Shown piece after piece: positions 1 to 6,000 of a DNA stretch of 11,477 bases. The translations under genes and the position numbers were made by a program. The notes under the pieces are model-generated. The model worked only from the letters and a program-made list of their open reading frames with translations. It was not told the origin of the DNA and ran no database searches. Origin of the DNA: Chloroflexota bacterium (GTDB taxonomy: Bacteria > Chloroflexota > Dehalococcoidia > Tepidiformales > Tepidiformaceae); the NCBI GenBank assembly GCA_025350285.1, contig JANXYE010000474.1:1-11477 (forward strand). Reading direction: 5' to 3'. The first letter of the stretch is position 1. Every line of letters starts with the position of its first letter.

Positions 1-19
1 CGATGTGGATCTTGACCAC
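1..19 (-). CDS. Possible 5' end of a minus-strand gene, cut by the window edge
   Basis: Reading the minus strand, a GTG at 19-17 opens a frame MVKIHI that runs off the left edge. An AAGGGA Shine-Dalgarno-like sequence (plus-strand 26-31) lies 6 bases before it. If real, this gene is divergent from the metallophosphoesterase gene at 90. Only six codons are visible, so no function can be given. A competing reading is that the plus-strand frame ending with TAA at 45-47 is the tail of an upstream gene. Confidence 0.25.
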
Positions 20-89
20 GGTGAGTCCCTTCGCCGCCGCCCGCTAAGGTTAGTCCCGACAGCCGCCACGAGCCGCCGAGGAACGCCCC

Positions 90-1061
90 ATGACCCGCCA
101 CGCCCAGGTTGCCGCACCCGTAGGATGGGTGGTCGCGCTCGTTTTCGTGGGCATTCTCGCCGCTTGTGGCGGGAGTTCGGCAACACAACCCGGCGCGGCG
201 ACGAATCCCAGCGTCGCGGCCCCCTCGGTAGCACCCGCCGCGCCGGCGACGCTACCCATCACCGGCCCCACCCTCTGGGCCGTCGGCGACATCGGCGACT
301 GCGCGAGCGCTGGCGATGAAGGCGTGGCGGCGCTCCTCGCGGCAGACGGGGGCACTGTCGCTACCCTCGGAGACACCGTCTACGAAGCCGGTTCGGCCGC
401 CGAGTTCGCTCGCTGCTTTGAACCAGCATGGGGCCCCCTGAAGTCCCGCATCCGGCCCGCTATCGGCAACCACGACTACGGCACCGCCGCTGGCCGCGAC
501 TATTTCGCCTACTTCGGAGCCGCCGCCGGCGACCCCGGCCGCGGCTATTACAGCTACGAAATCGGGAGCTGGCACCTGATCGTGCTCGATAGCAACTGCG
601 CTGTCGTGAAGGGCGGCTGCGCCAAGGGCTCGCCCCAGTACACCTGGCTCGCGGCCGACCTCGCCGCCCACCCGGCGCTCTGCACGATCGCCTACTACCA
701 CCACCCGCGCTTCACCTCGGGCCTCCACGGCGACACGATCGCGATGGCCGACCTCTGGCAGGCGCTGTTCGACGGCGGCATCGACATCGCCCTCAGCGGG
801 CACGACCACCACTACGAACGCTTCGCCCCGGTGGACGGCGCTGGACACCCCGACCCAGCCCGCGGCATCCGCGAGTTCATCGCCGGGACCGGCGGCGGCG
901 CCCTCTACCCGGTCTTCACGATCGCGCCGAACAGCGAGAAGCGCGACGCAAACACGTTCGGCGCTCTTAAGTTCACCCTCGGCGACGGCGTCTATACCTG
1001 GGCATTCATTCCCATTGCGGGCCAAACCTTCAGCGATTCAGGGACAGGCGCTTGTCACTGA
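90..1061 (+). CDS. Calcineurin-like metallophosphoesterase, predicted lipoprotein
   Basis: A 323-residue phosphoesterase predicted to sit on the outer face of the membrane. The N-terminus is a lipoprotein signal: a hydrophobic stretch at about 10-25 and lipobox L-A-A-C with Cys26, followed by a Gly/Ser/Ala/Pro/Thr-rich linker to about residue 60. The metal-binding motifs of the purple-acid-phosphatase-like family follow in order: GDIGD (D67, D70), GDTVY (D95), GNHD (126-129), the His pair in YYHHPRF (204-205) and GHDHHYER (237-244). A two-metal phosphomono- or diesterase activity is known for the family; the substrate cannot be told. The ATG start is supported by GAGGAA at 78-83. The gene is followed after 125 bases by the exonuclease gene and shows no obvious functional link to it. 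Confidence 0.88.
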   Translation: MTRHAQVAAPVGWVVALVFVGILAACGGSSATQPGAATNPSVAAPSVAPAAPATLPITGPTLWAVGDIGDCASAGDEGVAALLAADGGTVATLGDTVYEAGSAAEFARCFEPAWGPLKSRIRPAIGNHDYGTAAGRDYFAYFGAAAGDPGRGYYSYEIGSWHLIVLDSNCAVVKGGCAKGSPQYTWLAADLAAHPALCTIAYYHHPRFTSGLHGDTIAMADLWQALFDGGIDIALSGHDHHYERFAPVDGAGHPDPARGIREFIAGTGGGALYPVFTIAPNSEKRDANTFGALKFTLGDGVYTWAFIPIAGQTFSDSGTGACH

Positions 1062-1186
1062 GCGCTGCATCGGCGTTCCGTCGCGTCTCTCGGGTCCGGC
1101 CAGGCGCAACGTGGCAAAGCAAAGCAAACCGATGGATCGCTGTCTTTGACGGGCCGCTGAGCGTAGAGTGCCTCGTCGAGACAGAC

Positions 1187-1819
1187 ATGGAAACGCTGCT
1201 CGCGCTGCTGCGCGATGGACTCCGGCCCCTCGACTCGAGCGGCGTCCCAACGACGGACCCGCTGGGCGACGATCCCCTATCTGGCCACACCGCGCTTTTT
1301 GTGATCGACCTCGAAATGAGTGGTCCAAACCCCCGAGAACACGAGGTCCTCGAACTGGGCGGCGTCCGCGCCCGCCTGGCGCCTGGCCTTGAGGAAGAAG
1401 CTTCGTGGGGATCCCGCGTGCGCCCCCGCCACATCGGTAACGGCGAACTCGCCGCCCTCAAGGTCGTCGGGTACAACGTGAAAGCCTGGAAGGATGCCTT
1501 AGAGCTTGAGCCGGCCTTCCTCAAACTCGTGGAGACCGGCGCGGGCGCCGTGATCGCCGGCTGGGGCATTAGCGGCGACCTTGCCTTCCTTTCCGAAACC
1601 GCCCGCCGCACGGGGCGCCCATGGCCCTTCGCGCCCATCGCACTCGATATCCAAACCGTCGCCCGGAAGCTCCTGAAGCCCGGCGGACGCGTCGATCGCT
1701 TCAACCTCGGCCATGTCGCCGACCGCCTCGGCATCGGCCGCATGGGCGAACACAGCGCCCTTGCCGACGCCTACGCCACCTACGACATCCTCGTGAAGCT
1801 CGTCGCCGAAACGTCCTAA
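1187..1819 (+). CDS. DEDDh-family 3'-5' exonuclease (DnaQ/oligoribonuclease-like)
   Basis: A 210-residue protein with the DEDDh exonuclease signature: DLE (D41, E43) in VIDLEMSG, an Exo II segment AGWGISGDLAFL with D131, and an Exo III segment with H189 and D194 spaced H-x4-D. The VIDLEMSG block resembles oligoribonuclease and DNA polymerase III epsilon. These enzymes remove 3' nucleotides from DNA or short RNA with two metal ions. Length and layout fit a stand-alone exonuclease domain with about 35 extra N-terminal residues. The frame is open upstream to a TTG at 1052, but that would overlap the previous gene and adds a basic segment with no family look. I therefore chose ATG 1187, although its ribosome site is weak. 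The start is uncertain; the family is fairly sure. Confidence 0.78.
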   Translation: METLLALLRDGLRPLDSSGVPTTDPLGDDPLSGHTALFVIDLEMSGPNPREHEVLELGGVRARLAPGLEEEASWGSRVRPRHIGNGELAALKVVGYNVKAWKDALELEPAFLKLVETGAGAVIAGWGISGDLAFLSETARRTGRPWPFAPIALDIQTVARKLLKPGGRVDRFNLGHVADRLGIGRMGEHSALADAYATYDILVKLVAETS

Positions 1820-1923
1820 CCCCTCGCCCCGGCGGTGGCTGGGCCAAGCGCACCAAAATATCTCCCGTGATTCCTTTACGCCGCTCGCGCGCGTTAGAAT
1901 CCGCTCCTAAAGGGGCAAGCAAC

Positions 1924-2211
1924 GTGTCGTATATCAGGCTTTCCATCGTCCATCCCCACCGCACCGAACGGGACCGTGTCGAACGCATCATGCGCGAACT
2001 CGTTGAGGCCGCCACGCCTACCGTCGGCTGCAGCGCCAGCTTCCTGCTCAAGCCACACGACGAAAGTGGCGACATTGCACGCATCGCCATCTACGACGAT
2101 GAGGCCGCCGCCGACCGCGTCGCCAATTTGCAGCACATCCTCTCTCTCCGCTCCGAACTCCATCTGCACATCGATGCGAACCACACGGAGCGCGGCTTTT
2201 CGAGCATGTGA
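1924..2211 (+). CDS. Small ABM-like (dimeric alpha/beta-barrel) protein
   Basis: A 95-residue protein whose beta-alpha-beta pattern looks like the antibiotic biosynthesis monooxygenase (ABM) fold: an opening strand SYIRLSIV, a helix around HRTERDRVERIMREL, a central strand SASFLLK, then SGDIARIAIYDDEAAADRV and a C-terminal strand. ABM proteins are small dimers; some are cofactor-free monooxygenases or heme-linked, and many have no known role. I see no catalytic residue that would settle the reaction. The GTG start has a good ribosome site, AAAGGGG at 1909-1915, 8 bases upstream. A TAGAAT at 1895-1900 could be a -10 box, but no convincing -35 stands at the right distance. The gene stands alone, 104 bases after the exonuclease gene. 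Function unknown. Confidence 0.6.
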   Translation: MSYIRLSIVHPHRTERDRVERIMRELVEAATPTVGCSASFLLKPHDESGDIARIAIYDDEAAADRVANLQHILSLRSELHLHIDANHTERGFSSM

Positions 2212-2222
2212 GCCCTTCCAAC

Positions 2223-2229
2223 AGGGTTT
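2223..2229 (+). repeat. AGGGTTT motif, copy 1 (gap before the response regulator gene)
   Basis: AGGGTTT, 12 bases after the stop of the ABM-like gene. It belongs to a set of five AGGGTT hexamers counted on both strands. By eye, all five in the window lie in the two gaps around the response regulator gene. It may be a binding site; this is inference. Confidence 0.35.
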
Positions 2230-2311
2230 GTCACTACATCGTTCCTTAGTCGTCACGGCGCGTCCTCTTTTGCCCTTGAAACGAGGCGTGGCGTGGTGCT
2301 CTGCTGGGGGA

Positions 2312-2341
2312 GGCCGCTCCGGAGACATCCGGTGAACGGCC
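2312..2341 (+). other. Inverted repeat / hairpin upstream of the response regulator gene
   Basis: GGCCG at 2312-2316 pairs with CGGCC at 2337-2341. Inside, CCGG at 2319-2322 pairs with CCGG at 2329-2332, leaving a six-base loop. No T-run follows, so it is a poor terminator. It could be a leader structure or a chance product of GC-rich DNA. Confidence 0.3.
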
Positions 2342-2342
2342 G

Positions 2343-2356
2343 AACCCTATGAGGGT
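2343..2356. promoter_or_regulatory. Inverted repeat AACCCT-ATG-AGGGT, possible operator
   Basis: ACCCT (2344-2348) and AGGGT (2352-2356) form a perfect inverted repeat with a three-base spacer. The left half with its flanking A is AACCCT, the AGGGTT motif on the minus strand. It lies about 135 bases before the chosen response regulator start and about 30 bases before a TACACT (2388-2393) that could serve as a -10 box. An autoregulatory operator is plausible but unproven. Confidence 0.35.
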
Positions 2357-2490
2357 CTTCCCCGATTCGCGCCTCTGGGCGCCGGAGTACACTCAGCCGT
2401 GTCTCGCCGGACCCAGTTGCCGGTGAGCCAGCCGTGGCCGTGGCTGTCGATCCGGATGCGATACGAGGGGACCACCTGGAGCACGCTGAC

Positions 2491-3267
2491 ATGTCCAGCC
2501 CTCGCCCTCTCGACCCACCGACGGCCAGCTTTCTGAGCCAACCCGGGCGGCCGGCCCCCGTCCGCATCCTCCTCGTCGATGACCATGCCGTCATCCGCCA
2601 GGCATTGCGAATGCTCCTCTCGAGCCAGCCAGACATCGAAGTAGTCGGCGATGTCGAAAACGGCCGCGACGCCGTCGCCGCCGTCGAGCGCGTCTTGCCC
2701 GATGTCGTCCTGATGGACGTGGTTATGCCCGGGCTCAACGGGCTCGAAGCCACCCGCCAGATACGCCGCATCGCTCCCGCCACGAAGGTCGTGATGCTCT
2801 CCGGCTTCGCCGATGAAGACCAACTGCGTGAGGCCATGCGCGCCGGCGCATCTGGCTACCTCGTGAAGAAGTCCGATGTTTCGGAGCTGGTGCTCGCCAT
2901 CCAAACCGTACACCGCGGCAATACGTATTTCTCGAGCGCACTCTCGGAAGGTTTCGATATCGCCGAAGTCATGTACCAGGCGCGCCGTTCGGAAGTGCGC
3001 TCCGGTGGCGAGATCCTCACCACGCGTGAACGGGAGGTCCTCCAACTCATCGCCGAGGGTCACACCAACCAGGCCATCGCCAACGCGCTCTTCATCAGCG
3101 TCAAAACGGTCGAGGCGCACAAATCGCACATCATGGCGAAACTCCACGCCCGCACCCGCACCGACCTCATCCGCTACGCCTTGCGCAAAGGCATCGTCCA
3201 CATGGACGCCGGCGCGGACGATATCCCCCGCATCGAACCGAAGTCGGGCGATGGCGGCGCCGGGTAG
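2491..3267 (+). CDS. NarL/LuxR-type two-component response regulator
   Basis: A 258-residue response regulator. The receiver domain (about 22-145) has the acidic pair D30-D31 (LLVDDH), phospho-acceptor D76 (VVLMD), S104 in the conserved Thr/Ser position and K126. The output domain (about 165-230) is a LuxR helix-turn-helix: LTTREREVLQLIAEGHTN, then AIANALFISVKTVEAHK. It is a transcription factor switched by aspartate phosphorylation. No histidine kinase is present, so it is an orphan here. I chose ATG 2491 because TGGAG at 2477-2481 stands 9 bases before it; a GTG at 2434 in the same frame would add 19 residues unlike the family. After the HTH there is a short acidic, Gly-rich tail. Both flanking gaps hold AGGGTT motifs, so autoregulation and control of the sigma gene downstream are possible. 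Confidence 0.9.
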   Translation: MSSPRPLDPPTASFLSQPGRPAPVRILLVDDHAVIRQALRMLLSSQPDIEVVGDVENGRDAVAAVERVLPDVVLMDVVMPGLNGLEATRQIRRIAPATKVVMLSGFADEDQLREAMRAGASGYLVKKSDVSELVLAIQTVHRGNTYFSSALSEGFDIAEVMYQARRSEVRSGGEILTTREREVLQLIAEGHTNQAIANALFISVKTVEAHKSHIMAKLHARTRTDLIRYALRKGIVHMDAGADDIPRIEPKSGDGGAG

Positions 3268-3298
3268 CGGGCGCCCCTTACCAGGCGGCCCGAACGTG

Positions 3299-3349
3299 AG
3301 GGTTTCGCCCGTGCAATCTCAGGGTTTCCCACCAGACGATCGAGGGTTA
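3299..3349 (+). repeat. Three AGGGTT direct repeats at exact 22-base spacing
   Basis: AGGGTTT begins at 3299 and at 3321, and AGGGTTA begins at 3343. The step is 22 bases each time, close to two helical turns, so all three copies face the same side of the DNA. Such phasing is typical of cooperative binding sites. The nearest candidate binder is the LuxR-type response regulator encoded just upstream. The function is inferred. Confidence 0.5.
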
Positions 3350-3375
3350 GTTTCCGCGCGGACGCGGGACTTAAC
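3346..3375 (+). other. Strong 13-bp hairpin with CGGA loop in the sigma factor leader
   Basis: Arms 3346-3358 and 3363-3375 enclose a CGGA tetraloop. The five pairs next to the loop (CCGCG/CGCGG) are perfect. Further out there are two G-U pairs and one T-C mismatch, then GTTA/TAAC closes the stem. No T-run follows. It could terminate or attenuate transcription from the response regulator gene, or be part of a structured leader. Confidence 0.45.
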
Positions 3376-3433
3376 GGATGGGCTTCGCTCGAATCACGTT
3401 CGACAATGCCCGCAGGTCACCGGAACTGAACAC

Positions 3434-3476
3434 GGTTCGAAAGTGGTCTCCTGGGGCGCAGGCCGCTTTCACAACC
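3434..3476 (+). other. Second leader hairpin ahead of the sigma factor gene
   Basis: From the outside in: GGTT (3434-3437) pairs with AACC (3473-3476), GAAAGTGG (3439-3446) with CCGCTTTC (3463-3470, one G-U pair), and CCTG (3450-3453) with CAGG (3459-3462) around a GGGCG loop. A TCT bulge lies on one side. The nested, interrupted form is more like a folded RNA element than a simple terminator. Confidence 0.45.
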
Positions 3477-3585
3477 CGAGACGCACATGCAACCGGATGC
3501 CGGCCGCTCCTGGCGGGGTGGGTGGGCACGGAACGCGTTTGCCGCTGTCCCGGAGGCAATGCAACAAGAGGTGAGGTGCCCCCAC

Positions 3586-4320
3586 ATGTCCCATCTCGGG
3601 GACGGGTGGCCGCGCGACGTCGGGCGCGAGGCCGCTATTCAACGCTATCAACCACTCATCAAGTACGCCGTTGGCAGGCTCGCTCCGAAGCTCCCTGTCA
3701 CCATGGACCGCGAAGACCTCCTCAGCTACGGGCTGATCGGTCTCCTGGATGCGTTTGCCCGCTTCGACGCGGGCAGAGGCGTCAAGTTCGAAACGTACGC
3801 CATCACACGCATTCGCGGCGCCATCATCGACGCCCTCCGCAGCCAGGACCGGCTCAGCCGCACATCTCGCCAAAACGCCCGGCGCATCGAACAGGTGCTC
3901 TGTGGCCTCACGAACGGCCTCGGCCGCCTGCCCACCAGAGCCGAAATGGCCGCCGCCCTCGACGTCCGCCTCAACGACTACGACGCCATGCTCCGCGAGG
4001 CGAGCTGGGCGACCATCTCCCTCGACCTCGAGTTCGAAGCGGACGACGGCGAAGCGGCTCGGTCCGTTGTGCCGCCGGACCATACCGTCGCCGACTTCAG
4101 CGCCGGGCTTATCCTCCACGAGACGCGATCCGCCCTCAGCCTGGCAGTCGCCGCCCTCCCTGCGCGTGAACTGCTTATCGTCAGCCTGTACTACGACGAA
4201 GGGCTGACCATGAAAGAGATCGCGGGCCTTCTGGATGTGTCTCCAACGCGTATCTGCCAGCTGCACACGCGGGCCATCGCTCGTCTCCGCGAACGCATGG
4301 CCCAGGAGGATGCCGCCTGA
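3586..4320 (+). CDS. Alternative sigma-70 family factor, FliA/WhiG type
   Basis: A 244-residue sigma factor of the sigma-28 (FliA/WhiG) group. Region 2 (about 16-90) carries DREDLLSYGLIGLLDAF and the segment VKFETYAITRIRGAIIDALR for -10 recognition and core binding. Region 3 (about 95-150) contains GRLPTRAEMAAAL. Region 4 (about 188-238) ends in a helix-turn-helix around LTMKEIAGLLDVSPTRICQ for -35 recognition. Region 1.1 is absent, as usual in the group. I chose ATG 3586 because GAGGTGAGGTG (3568-3578) sits 7 bases before it; ATGs at 3487 and 3559 in frame have weaker sites and would add unrelated residues. A FlgM-like gene follows 217 bases later, which fits a sigma/anti-sigma pair. No flagellar gene is in the window, so the target genes may lie elsewhere or be non-flagellar. 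Confidence 0.93.
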   Translation: MSHLGDGWPRDVGREAAIQRYQPLIKYAVGRLAPKLPVTMDREDLLSYGLIGLLDAFARFDAGRGVKFETYAITRIRGAIIDALRSQDRLSRTSRQNARRIEQVLCGLTNGLGRLPTRAEMAAALDVRLNDYDAMLREASWATISLDLEFEADDGEAARSVVPPDHTVADFSAGLILHETRSALSLAVAALPARELLIVSLYYDEGLTMKEIAGLLDVSPTRICQLHTRAIARLRERMAQEDAA

Positions 4321-4332
4321 GCGGTCGCCGGC

Positions 4333-4367
4333 GAACGGTCGCATGTTACCAACCTGTAACGCCGTTC
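4333..4367. repeat. Nested inverted repeat just after the sigma factor gene
   Basis: GAACGG (4333-4338) pairs with CCGTTC (4362-4367), and inside it GTTAC (4345-4349) pairs with GTAAC (4356-4360) around CAACCT. It begins 13 bases after the stop codon. It may be a weak terminator or an operator; no T-run follows. Confidence 0.35.
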
Positions 4368-4403
4368 CCGGCGGCGAGAAGGCCGACGGCGGCCGTGCAC
4401 GGT

Positions 4404-4427
4404 GTTGGCCGGGGTCGCCCCGCCGAC
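4404..4427 (+). terminator. Candidate terminator hairpin between sigma and FlgM-like genes
   Basis: GTTGG (4404-4408) and CGGGG (4410-4414) pair with CCCCG (4418-4422) and CCGAC (4423-4427) around a TCG loop, with one bulged C. It is a ten-pair, very GC-rich stem. Only a pyrimidine-rich TCTCCCT follows, so it is not a classical T-run terminator. It could end the sigma factor transcript. Confidence 0.4.
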
Positions 4428-4488
4428 TCTCCCTGTGAGCGTCAATGTAAACTTCGCCGGAGCAGTCTGTGCATCAACGTTTTGCTGG

Positions 4489-4518
4489 TTGTGGCCCCTA
4501 TGTGGGCCGCCCTATGAT
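4489..4518 (+). promoter_or_regulatory. Possible promoter of the FlgM-like gene with an inverted repeat in its spacer
   Basis: TTGTGG (4489-4494) and TATGAT (4513-4518) are 18 bases apart and end 19 bases before the chosen start. The -10 box matches 5 of 6 consensus bases; the -35 matches only its TTG. An inverted repeat GTGGCCC/GGGCCGC (4491-4497 and 4504-4510, one wobble position) overlaps the -35 and fills most of the spacer, where a repressor could act. No convincing sigma-28-type promoter (TAAA ... GCCGATAA) was seen. Confidence 0.28.
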
Positions 4519-4537
4519 GACTCCGGGGGTGCGAACA

Positions 4538-4771
4538 ATGGGTGACCGGAATCCCGAGCCACCAGCGGACGGCGATGTCTTCGACATCGTCCGGTTTCGC
4601 GCGCGAAAGACCTCTCGGCCGGCCACCGAACCGCGCGGCGCCGCCCCTCCTCGCCGCTCTTCGAGCGCGAGTCCTGAGCGCATCGCCCGGCTCAAGCGTG
4701 AGATCGCCAGCGGCGACTACCGCCCAGACCCCGAAGAAATAGCCCGCAAGCTCCTCGAGAACGGCTTCTAG
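4538..4771 (+). CDS. flgM: FlgM-like anti-sigma-28 factor
   Basis: A 77-residue protein. The first 45 residues are rich in Pro, Arg, Ser and Ala and look disordered. The last 33 (about 45-77) match the sigma-28-binding half of FlgM: SPERIARLKREIASGDY, then a DPEEIARKLL helix. In the known family this part wraps around FliA and blocks promoter binding, and FlgM is released when it is exported through the flagellar hook. Its position just after a FliA/WhiG-type sigma gene strongly supports the pairing. ATG 4538 has GGGGGTG 6 bases upstream; in-frame GTG 4469 and ATGs 4514 and 4517 have poorer sites. It is shorter than the usual 90-100 residues, mainly at the N-terminus. The call rests on about 30 residues plus context, so it is good but not certain. 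Confidence 0.75.
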   Translation: MGDRNPEPPADGDVFDIVRFRARKTSRPATEPRGAAPPRRSSSASPERIARLKREIASGDYRPDPEEIARKLLENGF

Positions 4772-4814
4772 TGGATTGGGACGGAAGTTCCTGTCGCGCA
4801 GACCGCCCAGTCCA

Positions 4815-4839
4815 GGCTCAGGGGATCGACCCCAGAGCC
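4815..4839 (+). terminator. Candidate terminator hairpin after the FlgM-like gene
   Basis: GGCTC (4815-4819) and GGGG (4821-4824) pair with CCCC (4830-4833) and GAGCC (4835-4839), with a single A opposite A between the two blocks and an ATCGA loop. It lies 43 bases after the FlgM-like stop codon. There is no T-run, as is common for GC-rich genomes. Confidence 0.45.
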
Positions 4840-4907
4840 CAAAGAAACAGACCTCAAGGCCACCACACGAGAATGGACGCGACTGTTCGAACGGCCGAGC
4901 GGAGACG

Positions 4908-5927
4908 ATGACAAGCGCGGGAGAGCGCGTGGGCCAGGCATCGGCCGAAACGCAGGCTCGGCCACGTCAAGTAGTGGTCGCCGGCAACCGCGTCCGGGTT
5001 GTCGATATGCACGCGCACTGCTCCGTGCCCGAGGCGGCGGCCCTGATGGGTATCCAAAGCGGCTTGGAAGGCGGATTCCCGGCCCTCCTCCTGGCGAACT
5101 ACCGGACGCGCGTCAGCGCCATGGATCAACAGGGAATCGATGTCGAGGCGCTGAGCATCAACCCCTACTGGTACGGGGCCGACCGCGACCTGGCGAGCGA
5201 GGTTATCCGCCTGCAGAACGAGAAGCTGGCGGAGTTCTGCGCCTCCGAGCCCGAGCGCTTCGTTGGCCTCGCATCGGTCGCCTTGCAGCATCCGGACCTC
5301 GCGGCCGAGCAGCTGGAAGAGGGCGTAAAGCGGTACAACCTCCGCGGTGCCCTGATCGGTGGGAGCGTTGCCGGGGAAGAACTGGCGAACCCACGCTTCC
5401 ACCCGTTCTGGGCCAGGGCCGAGGAGCTCGGTGTCGTCATCTTCATTCACCCCCAGGGGACCGCCGAGTTGGAAAGCAGGCTCAAAGGCAACGGGATGCT
5501 CGAAAACGTCATCGGCAACCCGCTCGAGACGACGATTGCCCTCTCCCACCTGATTTTCGAGGGCACGCTGGACCGGTTCCCCGGCCTGAAGATCCTGGCG
5601 GCCCACGGCGGCGGCTATCTGCCGTCCTATGCCGCCCGCTCCAACGCTGGCGGACTTACTTTCCCCGCCCGGTTCACGCCGCTTCGGAAGAAGCCCACCG
5701 AGTACCTGAAGCAGCTCTACTTCGATTCACTGGTCTTCACCGCCGAGGGGCTCAGGCACCTGGTCGCCGAAACCGGCTCCAGCCAGATCGTCCTGGGCAC
5801 GGACTACCCCTTCCCCTGGACCGCCACGGCTGTCGATCACATCCTCGCCACGCCGGAGCTGACCGACGCTGAGCGAGTCGCCATCCTCGGTGGGACGGCG
5901 GCGAAACTGCTCCGCCTCGACGGCTGA
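4908..5927 (+). CDS. ACMSD-family amidohydrolase (amidohydrolase-2), probable metal-dependent decarboxylase or hydrolase
   Basis: A 339-residue TIM-barrel enzyme of the amidohydrolase-2 family, whose members include aminocarboxymuconate-semialdehyde, gamma-resorcylate and 5-carboxyvanillate decarboxylases. The metal site is visible: H35-A-H37 in VDMHAH at the first strand, H181 in IFIHPQG, H233 in AAHGGGYLP (a hallmark of the ACMSD group) and D299 in LGTDYPF. The family mostly decarboxylates aromatic or muconate acids with zinc or manganese; the substrate here is not clear. There is no signal peptide. The start is uncertain: ATG 4908 has GGAG only 3 bases upstream, while GTG 4929 has GGGAGAG at a similar distance. 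The frame also stays open back to a TTG at 4776, where the residues look random. It is followed by a separately promoted Rieske-protein gene, which suggests aromatic-compound or redox metabolism. Confidence 0.87.
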   Translation: MTSAGERVGQASAETQARPRQVVVAGNRVRVVDMHAHCSVPEAAALMGIQSGLEGGFPALLLANYRTRVSAMDQQGIDVEALSINPYWYGADRDLASEVIRLQNEKLAEFCASEPERFVGLASVALQHPDLAAEQLEEGVKRYNLRGALIGGSVAGEELANPRFHPFWARAEELGVVIFIHPQGTAELESRLKGNGMLENVIGNPLETTIALSHLIFEGTLDRFPGLKILAAHGGGYLPSYAARSNAGGLTFPARFTPLRKKPTEYLKQLYFDSLVFTAEGLRHLVAETGSSQIVLGTDYPFPWTATAVDHILATPELTDAERVAILGGTAAKLLRLDG

Positions 5928-5934
5928 CCGGCTG

Positions 5935-5965
5935 TTGACTTCAAGTGCACTTGAGGTTGTAGCGT
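5935..5965 (+). promoter_or_regulatory. MerR/SoxR-type promoter-operator ahead of the Rieske gene
   Basis: TTGACT (5935-5940) and TAGCGT (5960-5965) are separated by 19 bases, the over-long spacer typical of MerR-family promoters. The spacer holds the perfect palindrome TCAAGTGCACTTGA (5941-5954). With one mismatched pair the symmetry extends to 5938-5957. The core matches 15 of 18 bases of the E. coli SoxR box as I remember it (CCTCAAGTTAACTTGAGG). MerR-family activators untwist such a spacer when they sense metal, drug or redox stress. The regulator gene is not in the window, so which MerR subgroup binds is unknown. The site reads toward the Rieske gene, whose ATG is 35 bases beyond the -10. 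Confidence 0.8.
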
Positions 5966-6000
5966 AACCGGCGAGGCACAAGCCCTTCCCGGAGACTTCC

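Larger units (their letters stand above)
3268..3585 (+). other. 318-base non-coding leader between response regulator and sigma factor genes
   Basis: No convincing gene is seen here. The stretch holds three AGGGTT repeats at 22-base steps (3299-3349), a 13-bp hairpin (3346-3375) and a second, interrupted hairpin (3434-3476). It ends with a strong ribosome site (GAGGTGAGGTG, 3568-3578). The sigma frame is open back to an ATG at 3487, but that start has no comparable ribosome site. I could not match the region to a riboswitch class I know; I specifically did not find the GEMM c-di-GMP core. Confidence 0.55.

Noticed and set aside
1146..1169. TTGACG and TAGAGT as a promoter for the exonuclease gene
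   Set aside because: The two boxes are only 12 bases apart, too close for a normal promoter.
2347..3201. A 284-codon minus-strand frame over the response regulator gene
   Set aside because: It is the mirror frame of a well-supported receiver-LuxR protein and has no independent support.
3343..3349. AGGGTTA resembling a telomere repeat unit
   Set aside because: A single unit in a bacterial gap has no telomeric meaning; it is better grouped with the AGGGTT set.
3268..3585. Cyclic-di-GMP riboswitch in the sigma factor leader
   Set aside because: The conserved GEMM core and tetraloop-receptor pattern were not found; only generic hairpins are present.
3469..4344. A 291-codon open frame on the minus strand opposite the sigma factor gene
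   Set aside because: The plus strand clearly encodes a sigma factor with all its regions. The reverse frame is low in family-like motifs and is the usual mirror frame of GC-rich coding DNA.
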